Under the pieces are notes generated by a model, which saw only the letters and a list, made by a program, of their open reading frames with translations, searched no databases and was not told where the DNA came from. DNA of 64,000 bases, taken from an uncultured Clostridia bacterium. GTDB lineage: Bacteria; Bacillota; Clostridia; Christensenellales; UBA1242. A program made the position numbers and the translations under genes. Location of the stretch: assembly GCA_934777505.1 (NCBI GenBank), contig CAKVNM010000003.1, forward strand, positions 1 through 64,000, given 5' to 3'. Shown piece after piece: positions 1 through 6,659 of this stretch. Position 1 is the stretch's first letter. Each line of letters begins with the position of its first letter.

Positions 1-276
1 GGAACTATAATAAGGCTTCTACATTGACTTCGACCTAGCCGATTATACCATACCAAATAATAATAAGGAACTATAATAAGGCTTCTACATTGACTTCGAC
101 CTAGCCGATTATACCATACCAAATAATAATAAGGAACTATAATTAAAAATGAAAGTATATGTTGATAAATTGCCATTATACCATACCAAATAATAATAAG
201 GAACTATAATGTGGTAATATGACCTTGATTGAAGAATACGATTATACCATACCAATTAATATTAAGGAAATCTAAT
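1..276 (-). CRISPR. CRISPR array block 1 (type II-C-like repeats)
   Basis: Full repeats of 36 bases lie at 42-77, 108-143 and 175-210. A repeat tail occupies 1-11 and a diverged terminal repeat 241-276. Spacers are 30-31 bases (12-41, 78-107, 144-174, 211-240), and the first two are identical. In plus orientation the repeat begins ATTATACCATACC and ends AAGGAACTATAAT. Its reverse complement resembles type II-C repeats such as that of Campylobacter jejuni, with ATAGTTCC near the start and TATGGTATAAT at the end, so crRNA is probably read from the minus strand. The array continues beyond base 1. No cas gene is in the window, so the type is inferred from the repeat alone. Confidence 0.88.
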
Positions 277-448
277 TGTACATTATAATAAAATTATTCT
301 TAGAGTCATGATTGAATGCCAGTGCTATGGAAATTGATTACTATGCTAGAACACAACGAAAACATTTACAATAAGCCTGCTTATATTTTAACTTGCTTAA
401 AGAATTGCGTTGCAGAAGGGAAAAAGAACAGACATTAAATAATAAAAA
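277..448. other. non-coding spacer beside the CRISPR block
   Basis: This AT-rich stretch lies between the degenerate CRISPR repeat and the terminator of the small RHH-like gene. I see no ORF with a ribosome binding site, no convincing anti-repeat and no further repeat. Confidence 0.4.
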
Positions 449-469
449 AAGTCGAGATTTACTCGACTT
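449..469 (-). terminator. intrinsic terminator of the small RHH-like gene
   Basis: On the minus strand the stop codon is followed at once by a GTCGAG/CTCGAC hairpin with a short TAAAT-type loop and a run of T. It is a standard rho-independent terminator. Confidence 0.75.
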
Positions 470-649
470 TTAATCGTGCTTATTTTTTGCAATGTCAGCC
501 CTAATCAACGCTTTGATATAACCCGCTTTATTTGGCATACTTTCTAATTTAGAAATAATGTCTTGCTCCGTAGTTTTTATGCAGTCGATTTTAAATTGTT
601 TTTTATTCTTTTTTGCATAACGCTCTTGTGGTGTTTGCTTTTTTTCCAT
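470..649 (-). CDS. 59-residue RHH-like (Arc/CopG-type) small protein
   Basis: This short ORF starts at ATG 649, preceded by AGGAG seven bases upstream, and its stop runs into a terminator hairpin, so it looks like a complete gene. The protein begins MEKKQTPQERYAKKN and ends LIRADIAKNKHD. The middle, PNKAGYIKALIRADI, resembles small Arc/CopG-like ribbon-helix-helix proteins common in Clostridia and their mobile elements. Such proteins bind DNA as dimers and often autoregulate. That family assignment is from memory of the motif and is not proven. The gene lies between two blocks of one CRISPR array, with no cas gene nearby, so it may be the cargo of a small insertion or simply a resident gene. 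An alternative is an uncharacterised small protein without DNA binding. Confidence 0.65.
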   Translation of the reverse strand: MEKKQTPQERYAKKNKKQFKIDCIKTTEQDIISKLESMPNKAGYIKALIRADIAKNKHD

Positions 650-868
650 AAAAATCTCCTATAATTTATTTTAATAAAATCTAAGACTTCGTCAAGATTT
701 TTACAATTCTTTTTTGAAATTTTAAATTGAATTTTAACTCTGTTACTAGTGTTTCTTCTTCCATTTATCAAAATTTTCTCTAACAATATATTGTTTATTA
801 CTTGTATTTATTAACATTTTCTAAACTTTTACTTAATATTTTTAATTATATTATAAAATAGTTCATAG
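650..868. other. AT-rich intergenic region with weak ORF remnant
   Basis: A minus-strand reading frame across 577-786 opens with TTG, has no Shine-Dalgarno sequence and overlaps the better-supported small gene. It could be a decayed gene. Nothing else is recognisable before the second CRISPR block. Confidence 0.35.
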
Positions 869-1132
869 GTTATACCATACCACATATTAGGGAACTATAA
901 TCCGAAAATTATTCCACGATTAAGAAGAAAACATGATACCATACCAAACAATATTAAAGAACTATAATCAGTATTTGCGTGACAACTTTTCAAAAATAAT
1001 TATACCATACCAAATAATAATAAGGAACTAGAATTGGGATTTCACCGAGCAGGACGCCGACAAAATTATACCATACTCAACAATATTTGCACCGATTAAA
1101 TCATTTAGTGAGATTATACCATATCAACTACC
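869..1132 (-). CRISPR. CRISPR array block 2, degenerate
   Basis: Diverged copies of the same repeat lie at about 869-901 (three bases short), 933-968, 999-1034, 1065-1088 (3' half lost) and 1113-1132 (truncated). Spacers at 902-932, 969-998 and 1035-1064 are again 30-31 bases. Orientation matches block 1. The repeat decay rises towards 1130, which marks this as the old end of the array. The spacing and repeat identity argue that blocks 1 and 2 were once a single array. Confidence 0.82.
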
Positions 1133-1233
1133 TTTTCTAGTTCGACTATGTGTAGAAATTATTTTTTGTTTTGTGGGTGGGAATATTGCTTTTTATAAAT
1201 TGCTTTGAGTAGGGAAGTTGGGGACGAATAAGT

Positions 1234-1755
1234 TTATAGGGCGATGGCTAGGATTATGATTGTTAAAAGCATAATCGCAACAATCGCTATCGAAAGGTCG
1301 AGCAGAGTTCTTTCGTGCTTGGATTTTTCATCAAGCAGTTCAGCCCTTACTGACTTTGGACTTTTTTCCGCATGTTTTTCTTGTTGTGACTTTGGTTTTT
1401 GTTGTTCTTTTTCTTTTGTATCTTTTGGTGGGGTTTGCTTGCTTGTTTGTTTTTGTTCGGTGTGTTCTTTTTTTTCTTGGGTGTCTTGCTTGGATTGAGA
1501 TTGCTTTTCTTTTGGCTTTTGCTTTGCCTTTTCTTGCGATTGCTTAAAAAGTTTGTAGTCATAGTTTGCTCTTAGGTGTTCGTCTTTTAGTGTTGCAAAG
1601 GCTTCGTTGATTAGTGCTGTTTGCTTTTCAGCAAAAATTTTGTCGCCCACAAAAACATCGGGGTGATATTTTTTGATTTTGCTAAGATAACTTTTTTTGA
1701 TTTCGTCAATCGAACTTTTTTGACTAACGCCTAAAATCTCGTAGTAGTTTTTCAT
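1234..1755 (-). CDS. tail-anchored J-domain protein
   Basis: The 173-residue protein has an N-terminal J domain (about 1-68) with HPD at 31-33, the signature that stimulates Hsp70/DnaK ATPase. A Lys/Gln/Glu-rich low-complexity linker (about 72-135) follows, and the chain ends in one hydrophobic helix (about 150-173) with no residues beyond it. This layout suggests a co-chaperone anchored to the membrane by its C-terminus with the J domain in the cytoplasm. It lacks the Gly/Phe region, zinc centre and client-binding domains of DnaJ, so it is not the housekeeping DnaJ. The start has AGAGGAA upstream. It lies just downstream of the PerR/Fur-type gene, but a terminator separates them, so expression from that promoter would need read-through. 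The client is unknown. Confidence 0.85.
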   Translation of the reverse strand: MKNYYEILGVSQKSSIDEIKKSYLSKIKKYHPDVFVGDKIFAEKQTALINEAFATLKDEHLRANYDYKLFKQSQEKAKQKPKEKQSQSKQDTQEKKEHTEQKQTSKQTPPKDTKEKEQQKPKSQQEKHAEKSPKSVRAELLDEKSKHERTLLDLSIAIVAIMLLTIIILAIAL

Positions 1756-1767
1756 TGATTCCTCTTG

Positions 1768-1797
1768 AAAAAAATAGTTGAAAATACTTCAACTATT
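1768..1797 (-). terminator. terminator at end of the PerR/Fur-type gene
   Basis: A perfect ten-base stem, AATAGTTGAA with TTCAACTATT, is followed on the minus strand by seven T. The stem includes the TAG stop codon of the regulator, and the downstream J-protein ribosome binding site begins right after the T run. Confidence 0.8.
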
Positions 1798-2185
1798 CCT
1801 CGCTGTTTTCTTTTTCCATGATTTTTTGACATTTTGGACAGATTCCGTAGAATACCAAACTGTGAGCGTCAATAATATATCCCATCATTTTGTCAGGGAA
1901 ACTTAGCGGAGTTGGAAGCATCAAGTTTTCAATCTTTCCACATTTCTCGCAGGCTAGGTGATAGTGAAAATCGGTTGCAGGTTCGTATCTTACGATTGCG
2001 TCACTAAGTGCCACACGGTCAAGTTTGCCTTCTTCAACAAACTGAGCAAGATTTCTATAAAGCGTTGCCTTGCTAAATGCTCCATATTTTTTTTCAATCT
2101 TTTCCAAAATTTCATCAGCAGTTGGATGATTCATGTCTTCAATTACATCCATAATAATCTCTTTTTGAGTTGTTTGTCTTGCCAT
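1793..2185 (-). CDS. Fur-family metalloregulator, PerR-like
   Basis: The 130-residue protein has a winged helix at about 1-75 and a metal-binding dimerisation domain at 76-130. Two CxxC pairs, C79/C82 and C116/C119, would hold the structural zinc, and H74 and H76 lie in the HYH motif just before the first pair. The HYHLACEKCGKI and FYGICPKC segments look most like PerR, the peroxide-sensing branch, although Fur or Zur cannot be excluded from sequence alone. It would bind operators as a dimer with Fe, Mn or Zn as corepressor. The start has AAGGAGG upstream, and a TTGACA-N17-TACATT promoter lies at 2212-2240. A Fur-box-like dyad 17 bases upstream of the -35 suggests autoregulation. Confidence 0.88.
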   Translation of the reverse strand: MARQTTQKEIIMDVIEDMNHPTADEILEKIEKKYGAFSKATLYRNLAQFVEEGKLDRVALSDAIVRYEPATDFHYHLACEKCGKIENLMLPTPLSFPDKMMGYIIDAHSLVFYGICPKCQKIMEKENSEE

Positions 2186-2211
2186 AAAAAATCCTCCTTA
2201 TATACAAAAAC

Positions 2212-2240
2212 AATGTAACATTATTTTACGATATTGTCAA
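2212..2240 (-). promoter_or_regulatory. sigma-A promoter of the PerR/Fur-type gene
   Basis: On the minus strand, TTGACA (2235-2240) is followed after 17 bases by TACATT (2212-2217), then by AAGGAGG and the ATG. Confidence 0.75.
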
Positions 2241-2256
2241 GTGTTTTTGCTGTTAA

Positions 2257-2271
2257 TGATATCAATTCTCA
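2257..2271. promoter_or_regulatory. Fur-box-like dyad upstream of the PerR/Fur-type gene
   Basis: On the minus strand the site reads TGAGAATTGATATCA, matching 11 of 14 specified positions of the 7-1-7 Fur-box core TGATAATnATTATCA. Its left half is identical to half of the perfect palindrome at 54304-54318. It lies between the MarR-gene terminator and the -35 box. Confidence 0.45.
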
Positions 2272-2273
2272 TT

Positions 2274-2297
2274 AAAAAAGTTGCCTCTTAAAGCAAC
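2274..2297 (-). terminator. terminator of the MarR-family gene
   Basis: GTTGC and GCAAC form a short stem with an eight-base loop, followed on the minus strand by six T. Confidence 0.7.
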
Positions 2298-2298
2298 C

Positions 2299-2715
2299 TT
2301 AGTCTATCAAATCTTTTAGCAAATCAAGTGCTTGCTCAATTTCCTTGAACTTTTGCTTGTAAGCAAGTTCTCGTTTAAAGTTAAAACTCATCTGTTCAAG
2401 GCTGGTGTTTAGCATCTTTTCGCCTTCGTTTGTGATTGTATAGAAAATAACTCGACTGTCAAATTCGTCTTTTTGTTTTTCAAGCAAATTTTCTTGAACC
2501 ATATTTTTGCAAAGCAAAGCAATATTGCTTTTTGCTAGTCCAATTTTGTTGATTAACATACTTGGCGAAACCTTTTCTTGTTCCTTTACGGCAAGCAAAA
2601 TTTTTAGTTTGCTAGAAATAAGCATGGACTTTGAATCAACATCAAATCCTTCGCACAAATTTTCTAGCCTAGTACACACATTTATAATGCTCTTTACAAT
2701 TTTGTTGTTTTCCAT
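2299..2715 (-). CDS. MarR-family transcriptional regulator
   Basis: The 138-residue protein has the MarR length and layout. An N-terminal dimerisation helix is followed by a winged helix at about 40-100, with SPSMLINKIGLAKSNIALLCKNMV as helix-turn-helix (given here in pieces: SPSMLINKIG, then LAKSNIALLCK), and a basic wing containing DSRVIFYTITNEG. A C-terminal helix pair completes the dimer interface. Such proteins bind palindromic operators as dimers and often release DNA when a small ligand or oxidant is bound. AAAGGA lies upstream of the ATG. No transporter or enzyme gene is divergently placed, so the regulon cannot be read from context. The effector is unknown. Confidence 0.85.
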   Translation of the reverse strand: MENNKIVKSIINVCTRLENLCEGFDVDSKSMLISSKLKILLAVKEQEKVSPSMLINKIGLAKSNIALLCKNMVQENLLEKQKDEFDSRVIFYTITNEGEKMLNTSLEQMSFNFKRELAYKQKFKEIEQALDLLKDLID

Positions 2716-2835
2716 ATCTTTTCCTTTGAACGATTACATTATATATTTTTATAACTAATTTGTAAAGAGTAATTTTAAAAATTAATTCGCATATTTTTTT
2801 GCACGGCGTTTTTTGTGAGTTTTTATTGGTGGCTA

Positions 2836-2864
2836 TTGACAGATATTGCCTTAAAGCGTATAAT
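2836..2864 (+). promoter_or_regulatory. consensus promoter giving a leaderless mRNA
   Basis: TTGACA, 17 bases, TATAAT, then six bases and ATG 2871. Transcription should start at or within a base of the ATG, and no Shine-Dalgarno sequence is present. Confidence 0.8.
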
Positions 2865-2870
2865 AAAATT

Positions 2871-4040
2871 ATGGAACAAATTAAAGAAGTTAACAGCGTG
2901 TATACAGCAGAATTTAGAAAGCAGATTGAAACGCTTGATGTATACCCATATTATTGTTTTTTTGAAAAAGAATTTCCTGAAATTGCTAAACTAATTTTAG
3001 AGCAGAACTTTGTTGCGGAAAAGACAATCGACTTGATTCGCTTTGCTCAAAACGAATATTTGTTAAAAGACAAGGACGAACCAGTAGTCGTTACTTTTGG
3101 CAAAGACAATCAAACTGTAACAATCAACCCAAGCAATTTTTATAACGCTTACTTTACTGATATTTGGGAAAAACTTGATATCAAGCAAAGAGCAAGAATA
3201 ATCTTGTGGCATTTTGAATATCGCATGAAGGAGTTAAACATTGCTCCTAATCAGGAGAAACTTTTGTTTTTCCCAACGCTAAGTATGGTCAAAAATGAAA
3301 ATTTAAAGGCAGTGAAAGGCTCACAGTTTGGCGACAACTTGTTCTTTAACGCAATGAAAATCAAGTCCGGCGAATTGTTGGTTCAAAACATTATCGCTTT
3401 GGAACACGAAATCACTCACATTATGCAACGAGAGTACGGCAAAACTATCGTGGGCGACAAAACGCTTCCACGCAACATCTACGATTTCGCTTGCGCAAAC
3501 GATTCAATAACCGACCTAAATGTGCTGATTAATCCAGAGTGCATCAAGGATAACAAGAAAATTCAAAAGAACTTAAAAGTGTTTAGATACCTAATGGAGC
3601 GAAGATATATTCTCGAATACAAAGCGGAGCGTAGGGGTATCAAGTGTGCAGAAGAATTTTATGCCCTAAGCGAAAAGCAGTTTGGCAAAGACGAAAAGTT
3701 TGAGCAAGGGCTCAAAGACCGTAAATTTCAACTCGACTTTGATTGCTATTTGGACGATGATGGCAAAAAAATGCTCTTTGGTAGAATCAGTATGAACAGC
3801 GAATATTTGACCAAACTTTTGTTTACAAGACAGTCACTTGTTTGGAACGCAAACAAATTGAGCCGTATGACTGTTGACGAAAAACAAGCATCTGCTGAGC
3901 AAATTTTGGAATGGAAAAACAAGGCGATTGATTGCGTAAAAAAGATTAATTTGATTGATGAAACTGTTGAAAAATACTTTGAAAACGGAGAGTTGCAACC
4001 TGTCCCACAAGAAGTTCAAGACATCTACGAACAATTTTAA
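2871..4040 (+). CDS. HExxH metallopeptidase-like protein, paralog A
   Basis: The 389-residue protein contains HEITH (H179, E180, H183), the zinc-binding signature of gluzincin-type metallopeptidases. A conserved EYKAERRG segment starting at E249 could supply the third ligand. No signal peptide or membrane segment is seen, so it should be cytoplasmic. It is clearly related along its length to the next gene (shared RARIILWH/RARVVLWH, NPSNFYNAY/YPSNFYNAY and C-terminal QPVPxEVxDIY). I do not recognise the family and the substrate is unknown. The ORF is open further upstream, but the consensus promoter ends six bases before ATG 2871, so the longer start is rejected. A terminator follows. Loss of catalysis is possible, since two of the three ligands could be structural. 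Confidence 0.75.
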   Translation: MEQIKEVNSVYTAEFRKQIETLDVYPYYCFFEKEFPEIAKLILEQNFVAEKTIDLIRFAQNEYLLKDKDEPVVVTFGKDNQTVTINPSNFYNAYFTDIWEKLDIKQRARIILWHFEYRMKELNIAPNQEKLLFFPTLSMVKNENLKAVKGSQFGDNLFFNAMKIKSGELLVQNIIALEHEITHIMQREYGKTIVGDKTLPRNIYDFACANDSITDLNVLINPECIKDNKKIQKNLKVFRYLMERRYILEYKAERRGIKCAEEFYALSEKQFGKDEKFEQGLKDRKFQLDFDCYLDDDGKKMLFGRISMNSEYLTKLLFTRQSLVWNANKLSRMTVDEKQASAEQILEWKNKAIDCVKKINLIDETVEKYFENGELQPVPQEVQDIYEQF

Positions 4041-4046
4041 AAATAT

Positions 4047-4076
4047 CAAAAAAGCCGTTAAAAAAGCGGTTTTTTT
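4047..4076 (+). terminator. terminator of HExxH paralog A
   Basis: An imperfect CCGTT/AACGG-type stem with a bulged G on each side is followed by seven T. Confidence 0.65.
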
Positions 4077-4252
4077 GTGCCTTTTATGTGTTTTTTTATT
4101 AAAAATTCAAAAAAATACAATTGTTGATATCATTTTTGTTTTATATTATCATATCAAAATATGAGTATATTTTTTTATAACTTTGATTAATGCAAAGCAA
4201 GTTAAAAATAAAAATATCAATAAATTTGCGCATAAAATTTTAAAACTGCATA

Positions 4253-4281
4253 TTGACTTGTGGTGTTAGAAGCATTATAAT
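4253..4281 (+). promoter_or_regulatory. consensus promoter giving a leaderless mRNA
   Basis: TTGACT, 17 bases, TATAAT, then six bases and ATG 4288. There is no Shine-Dalgarno sequence. The arrangement copies that of the upstream paralog. Confidence 0.8.
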
Positions 4282-4287
4282 CAAAGT

Positions 4288-5424
4288 ATGAAAAAGAAAG
4301 TTGGAAAATTTAGATATTCAAGTGCATATCGCAAGCAAATAGGAAATTTAAGTTGTTATCCGTATATGGAAATGCTTGAAAGAGAATATCCAGATGTTGC
4401 GGAGTTTTTAAACAAGCAAATGTATATTCCGCACAGCGACTATGATATTAGGGAGTTTGTTCAACAACAATATGTTTTGAGAAACAAAAATCAGCCAATC
4501 ACAAAAACTTATGGCGAAGACTCAAAGCAAATTACAATTTACCCAAGCAACTTTTACAACGCATATTATTCAAAAATTTGGAATGAATTAACTGTTAAAG
4601 AGCGCGCAAGGGTGGTTTTGTGGCATATTGAATGTAGACTAAGAATGTTGAACGAAAAGTATAAAATCGTCTTTTTCCCTAATCAAAATGAAATGGAACA
4701 TACAACATCTTATGGATTTTTTGACCCATGCAATCATATAATATTCTTTAACTACAAACTGCTATCTCGTAAGTATAAGACAGCAGAATCAATTATTGTG
4801 ACGATTGAACATGAATTAACACACTTATTACAAGTAAAATATGGCAACACCGTTCGTACTGGTGCATCAGTTCCAACCAAACTATATGACTATGCGTGCA
4901 AAAGGCAAGATGTTAGAAGCATAAACGACTTGATAAGTAGTAAAGATGTAGTCGATAACGACAGTTATGACTATGTTATGTATTCACGCTTTATTATTGA
5001 AGCAAAGGCAGACGAGCGTGGCATGAAGTGGATTGACAAGTATTATGCACTCAACAAAAAACAGTTCGGTGAAGACGAAGATTTGGAAAATGCAATCAAG
5101 GTGTTTAAGGCCGAGAACGAGTACTATCGTTTTTTGAATGAAGACGACAAAGATACTATTTTGGGAAAAATTAGTAGGCAAGCGGATTATTTGAACAAAT
5201 TGGCGTTTACACGAAATTGCTTGTTCTCTAAAAAGAATGAAATTGAACGCAAATATTATGTGGAATTTGACGCTCCAAATCAGCAGGTAGAAGAGTATGT
5301 TAAGCAGTACAAACAATACTGCAAAAAACTAAAACTCATTGACAATACCATAGCAAAATTTTTGAAGAGTGGCGAAAAGCAACCTGTTCCAGAAGAAGTC
5401 AAAGATATATATGACGAATTTTAA
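4288..5424 (+). CDS. HExxH metallopeptidase-like protein, paralog B
   Basis: This 378-residue paralog of the preceding gene keeps the same motifs: HELTH at H175, E176 and H179, and EAKADERG starting at E238 as probable third zinc ligand. The ExxAD pattern after HExxH is the usual gluzincin arrangement. It has no export signal. The two genes are similar over the whole length, are in the same orientation and each has its own consensus promoter and terminator, so they arose by tandem duplication but are independent transcription units. The start is fixed by the promoter, whose -10 box lies six bases upstream of the ATG. The family and substrate are not known to me, and the zinc site is inferred from motifs only. 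Confidence 0.75.
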   Translation: MKKKVGKFRYSSAYRKQIGNLSCYPYMEMLEREYPDVAEFLNKQMYIPHSDYDIREFVQQQYVLRNKNQPITKTYGEDSKQITIYPSNFYNAYYSKIWNELTVKERARVVLWHIECRLRMLNEKYKIVFFPNQNEMEHTTSYGFFDPCNHIIFFNYKLLSRKYKTAESIIVTIEHELTHLLQVKYGNTVRTGASVPTKLYDYACKRQDVRSINDLISSKDVVDNDSYDYVMYSRFIIEAKADERGMKWIDKYYALNKKQFGEDEDLENAIKVFKAENEYYRFLNEDDKDTILGKISRQADYLNKLAFTRNCLFSKKNEIERKYYVEFDAPNQQVEEYVKQYKQYCKKLKLIDNTIAKFLKSGEKQPVPEEVKDIYDEF

Positions 5425-5431
5425 AAATATT

Positions 5432-5460
5432 AAAAAAACCGTTAAAATAACGGTTTTTTT
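5432..5460. terminator. bidirectional terminator
   Basis: AACCGTTA and TAACGGTT form a perfect eight-base stem with a three-base loop. It is flanked by an A run on the left and a T run on the right, and lies between the convergent paralog B and deacetylase genes. Confidence 0.75.
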
Positions 5461-5492
5461 ATGCTTTTTATCGCTTTTTTAATTTTTTCTTG

Positions 5493-6557
5493 TTAGTTTG
5501 GGAATTTTATCGTTCGGTTTTCGTGGTCGTAAACCTTTTTTGTGTCAAAAAACTTGGAATATTCTTTGCGGTAGTTTCTAAGTGCCACGCCGTTTAAAAC
5601 TTCTCGTTTTAAAAACACGCAACCGTTTTTTTCTTGCGTGGTTGCATCTCCAACGCAAAAGAAAATTTTGTAGCCAAACTGTTTTAAAAGTTCCAGTTTG
5701 TTTCCGCTCATAACTTTGCTTCCGCAAGGGAAACAAAAAATAGGAGTAGAATTAATTGTTGGGATTATTTCGTCACGATATCTTTTTAGGTCACGGCAAA
5801 GCGTGGAGTAGGACGAATACGCAACTTGAATATGCTCGTAGGTGTGACAACCAAAGTGATAGTTCAATTTTTTTAGTTTTGAAACGAGTGGAACAATCTT
5901 TTCCAGTTCTTCTTCACGGTTCGTGCCGTCAATATTTATTCTGTAACCCAAAATCCCGTCATAGCCAGTTGGGCATAACACCGCACGGGCGTTTCGGCAA
6001 CTAAAATCTGGGTGGCTGGCAATAAAATCTTCCATAATGCAAATTGCTTCTTTGTCATACTCAACTTGCGGAGAATTGTTTTTTGTAAAACTCGCAAAGT
6101 TTCCGTTGTCGTCAAGAATAATTTTGTCGCTTTGACCCAAGTTTGTGCTGTCGTAACTCATATCGTCAAACGATAGCATAAAAGGTTTTTTGCCGAGCGG
6201 AACAAAAAGGTCTTTAAAGTATGCTTTGCCGTCACTAATTCCCACAACATCAAAAATATCAACAAGGCAAAAATTGTTGTTGTACATTTCGGTCAAAAAA
6301 TTTTTAAACTCTGTGTGAGTTATGCAATCTTTGTCAAAGTGATGACTTAGTTTGCCAGAAAATGCTTTTTTTGGGTCGTTGACAATTTCGTGAGTAAAGA
6401 AGTGTGCAACTTCGCCTTCATACTTGTAGTAAGCGTATTCGTTCCCTTGCGGAAAATCTTGCTCAGCAAAAACTTTTTGCGGACAAATTTGGACGCCACA
6501 AAGCACTGCTAAAATCACAAAAAAATATATTAAACTGGTATTAATAATTCTTTTCAT
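5493..6557 (-). CDS. exported polysaccharide deacetylase-like protein 1
   Basis: The 354-residue protein has a signal peptide (about 1-31, hydrophobic core FFVILAVLCGVQI). A NodB-like carbohydrate esterase 4 domain follows, with SFDD at 129-132 in place of the usual TFDDG and GCHTYEH further on as the HxxxH metal motif. Family members use a divalent metal to remove acetyl groups from peptidoglycan or other surface glycans outside the membrane. The canonical motif is altered, so activity is plausible but not certain. A paralog lies at 32252-33307; both carry CLTGYDGILGYR or CPTGYDGILGYR, a segment I do not associate with standard CE4 enzymes. A -10-like CATAAT lies six bases before the ATG with no Shine-Dalgarno sequence, suggesting a leaderless mRNA. 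Confidence 0.75.
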   Translation of the reverse strand: MKRIINTSLIYFFVILAVLCGVQICPQKVFAEQDFPQGNEYAYYKYEGEVAHFFTHEIVNDPKKAFSGKLSHHFDKDCITHTEFKNFLTEMYNNNFCLVDIFDVVGISDGKAYFKDLFVPLGKKPFMLSFDDMSYDSTNLGQSDKIILDDNGNFASFTKNNSPQVEYDKEAICIMEDFIASHPDFSCRNARAVLCPTGYDGILGYRINIDGTNREEELEKIVPLVSKLKKLNYHFGCHTYEHIQVAYSSYSTLCRDLKRYRDEIIPTINSTPIFCFPCGSKVMSGNKLELLKQFGYKIFFCVGDATTQEKNGCVFLKREVLNGVALRNYRKEYSKFFDTKKVYDHENRTIKFPN

Positions 6558-6659
6558 AATCTTATTATGTGTAATTTTGTTGGTATTATTAAGTTTGTAT
6601 TGTTTAAAACTTTTTGTGTTGTTAATAATTAGAAAAACTATAAAAACGGGTGAATTTTT

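Noticed and set aside
241..470. Possible tracrRNA beginning in the degenerate repeat
   Set aside because: The degenerate repeat could act as an anti-repeat, but no nexus or terminator hairpins follow in the expected positions, and the hairpin at 449-469 belongs to the minus-strand gene.
577..786. 69-codon minus-strand frame beside the CRISPR blocks
   Set aside because: It opens with TTG, has no Shine-Dalgarno sequence and overlaps the better-supported 59-residue gene by 73 bases.
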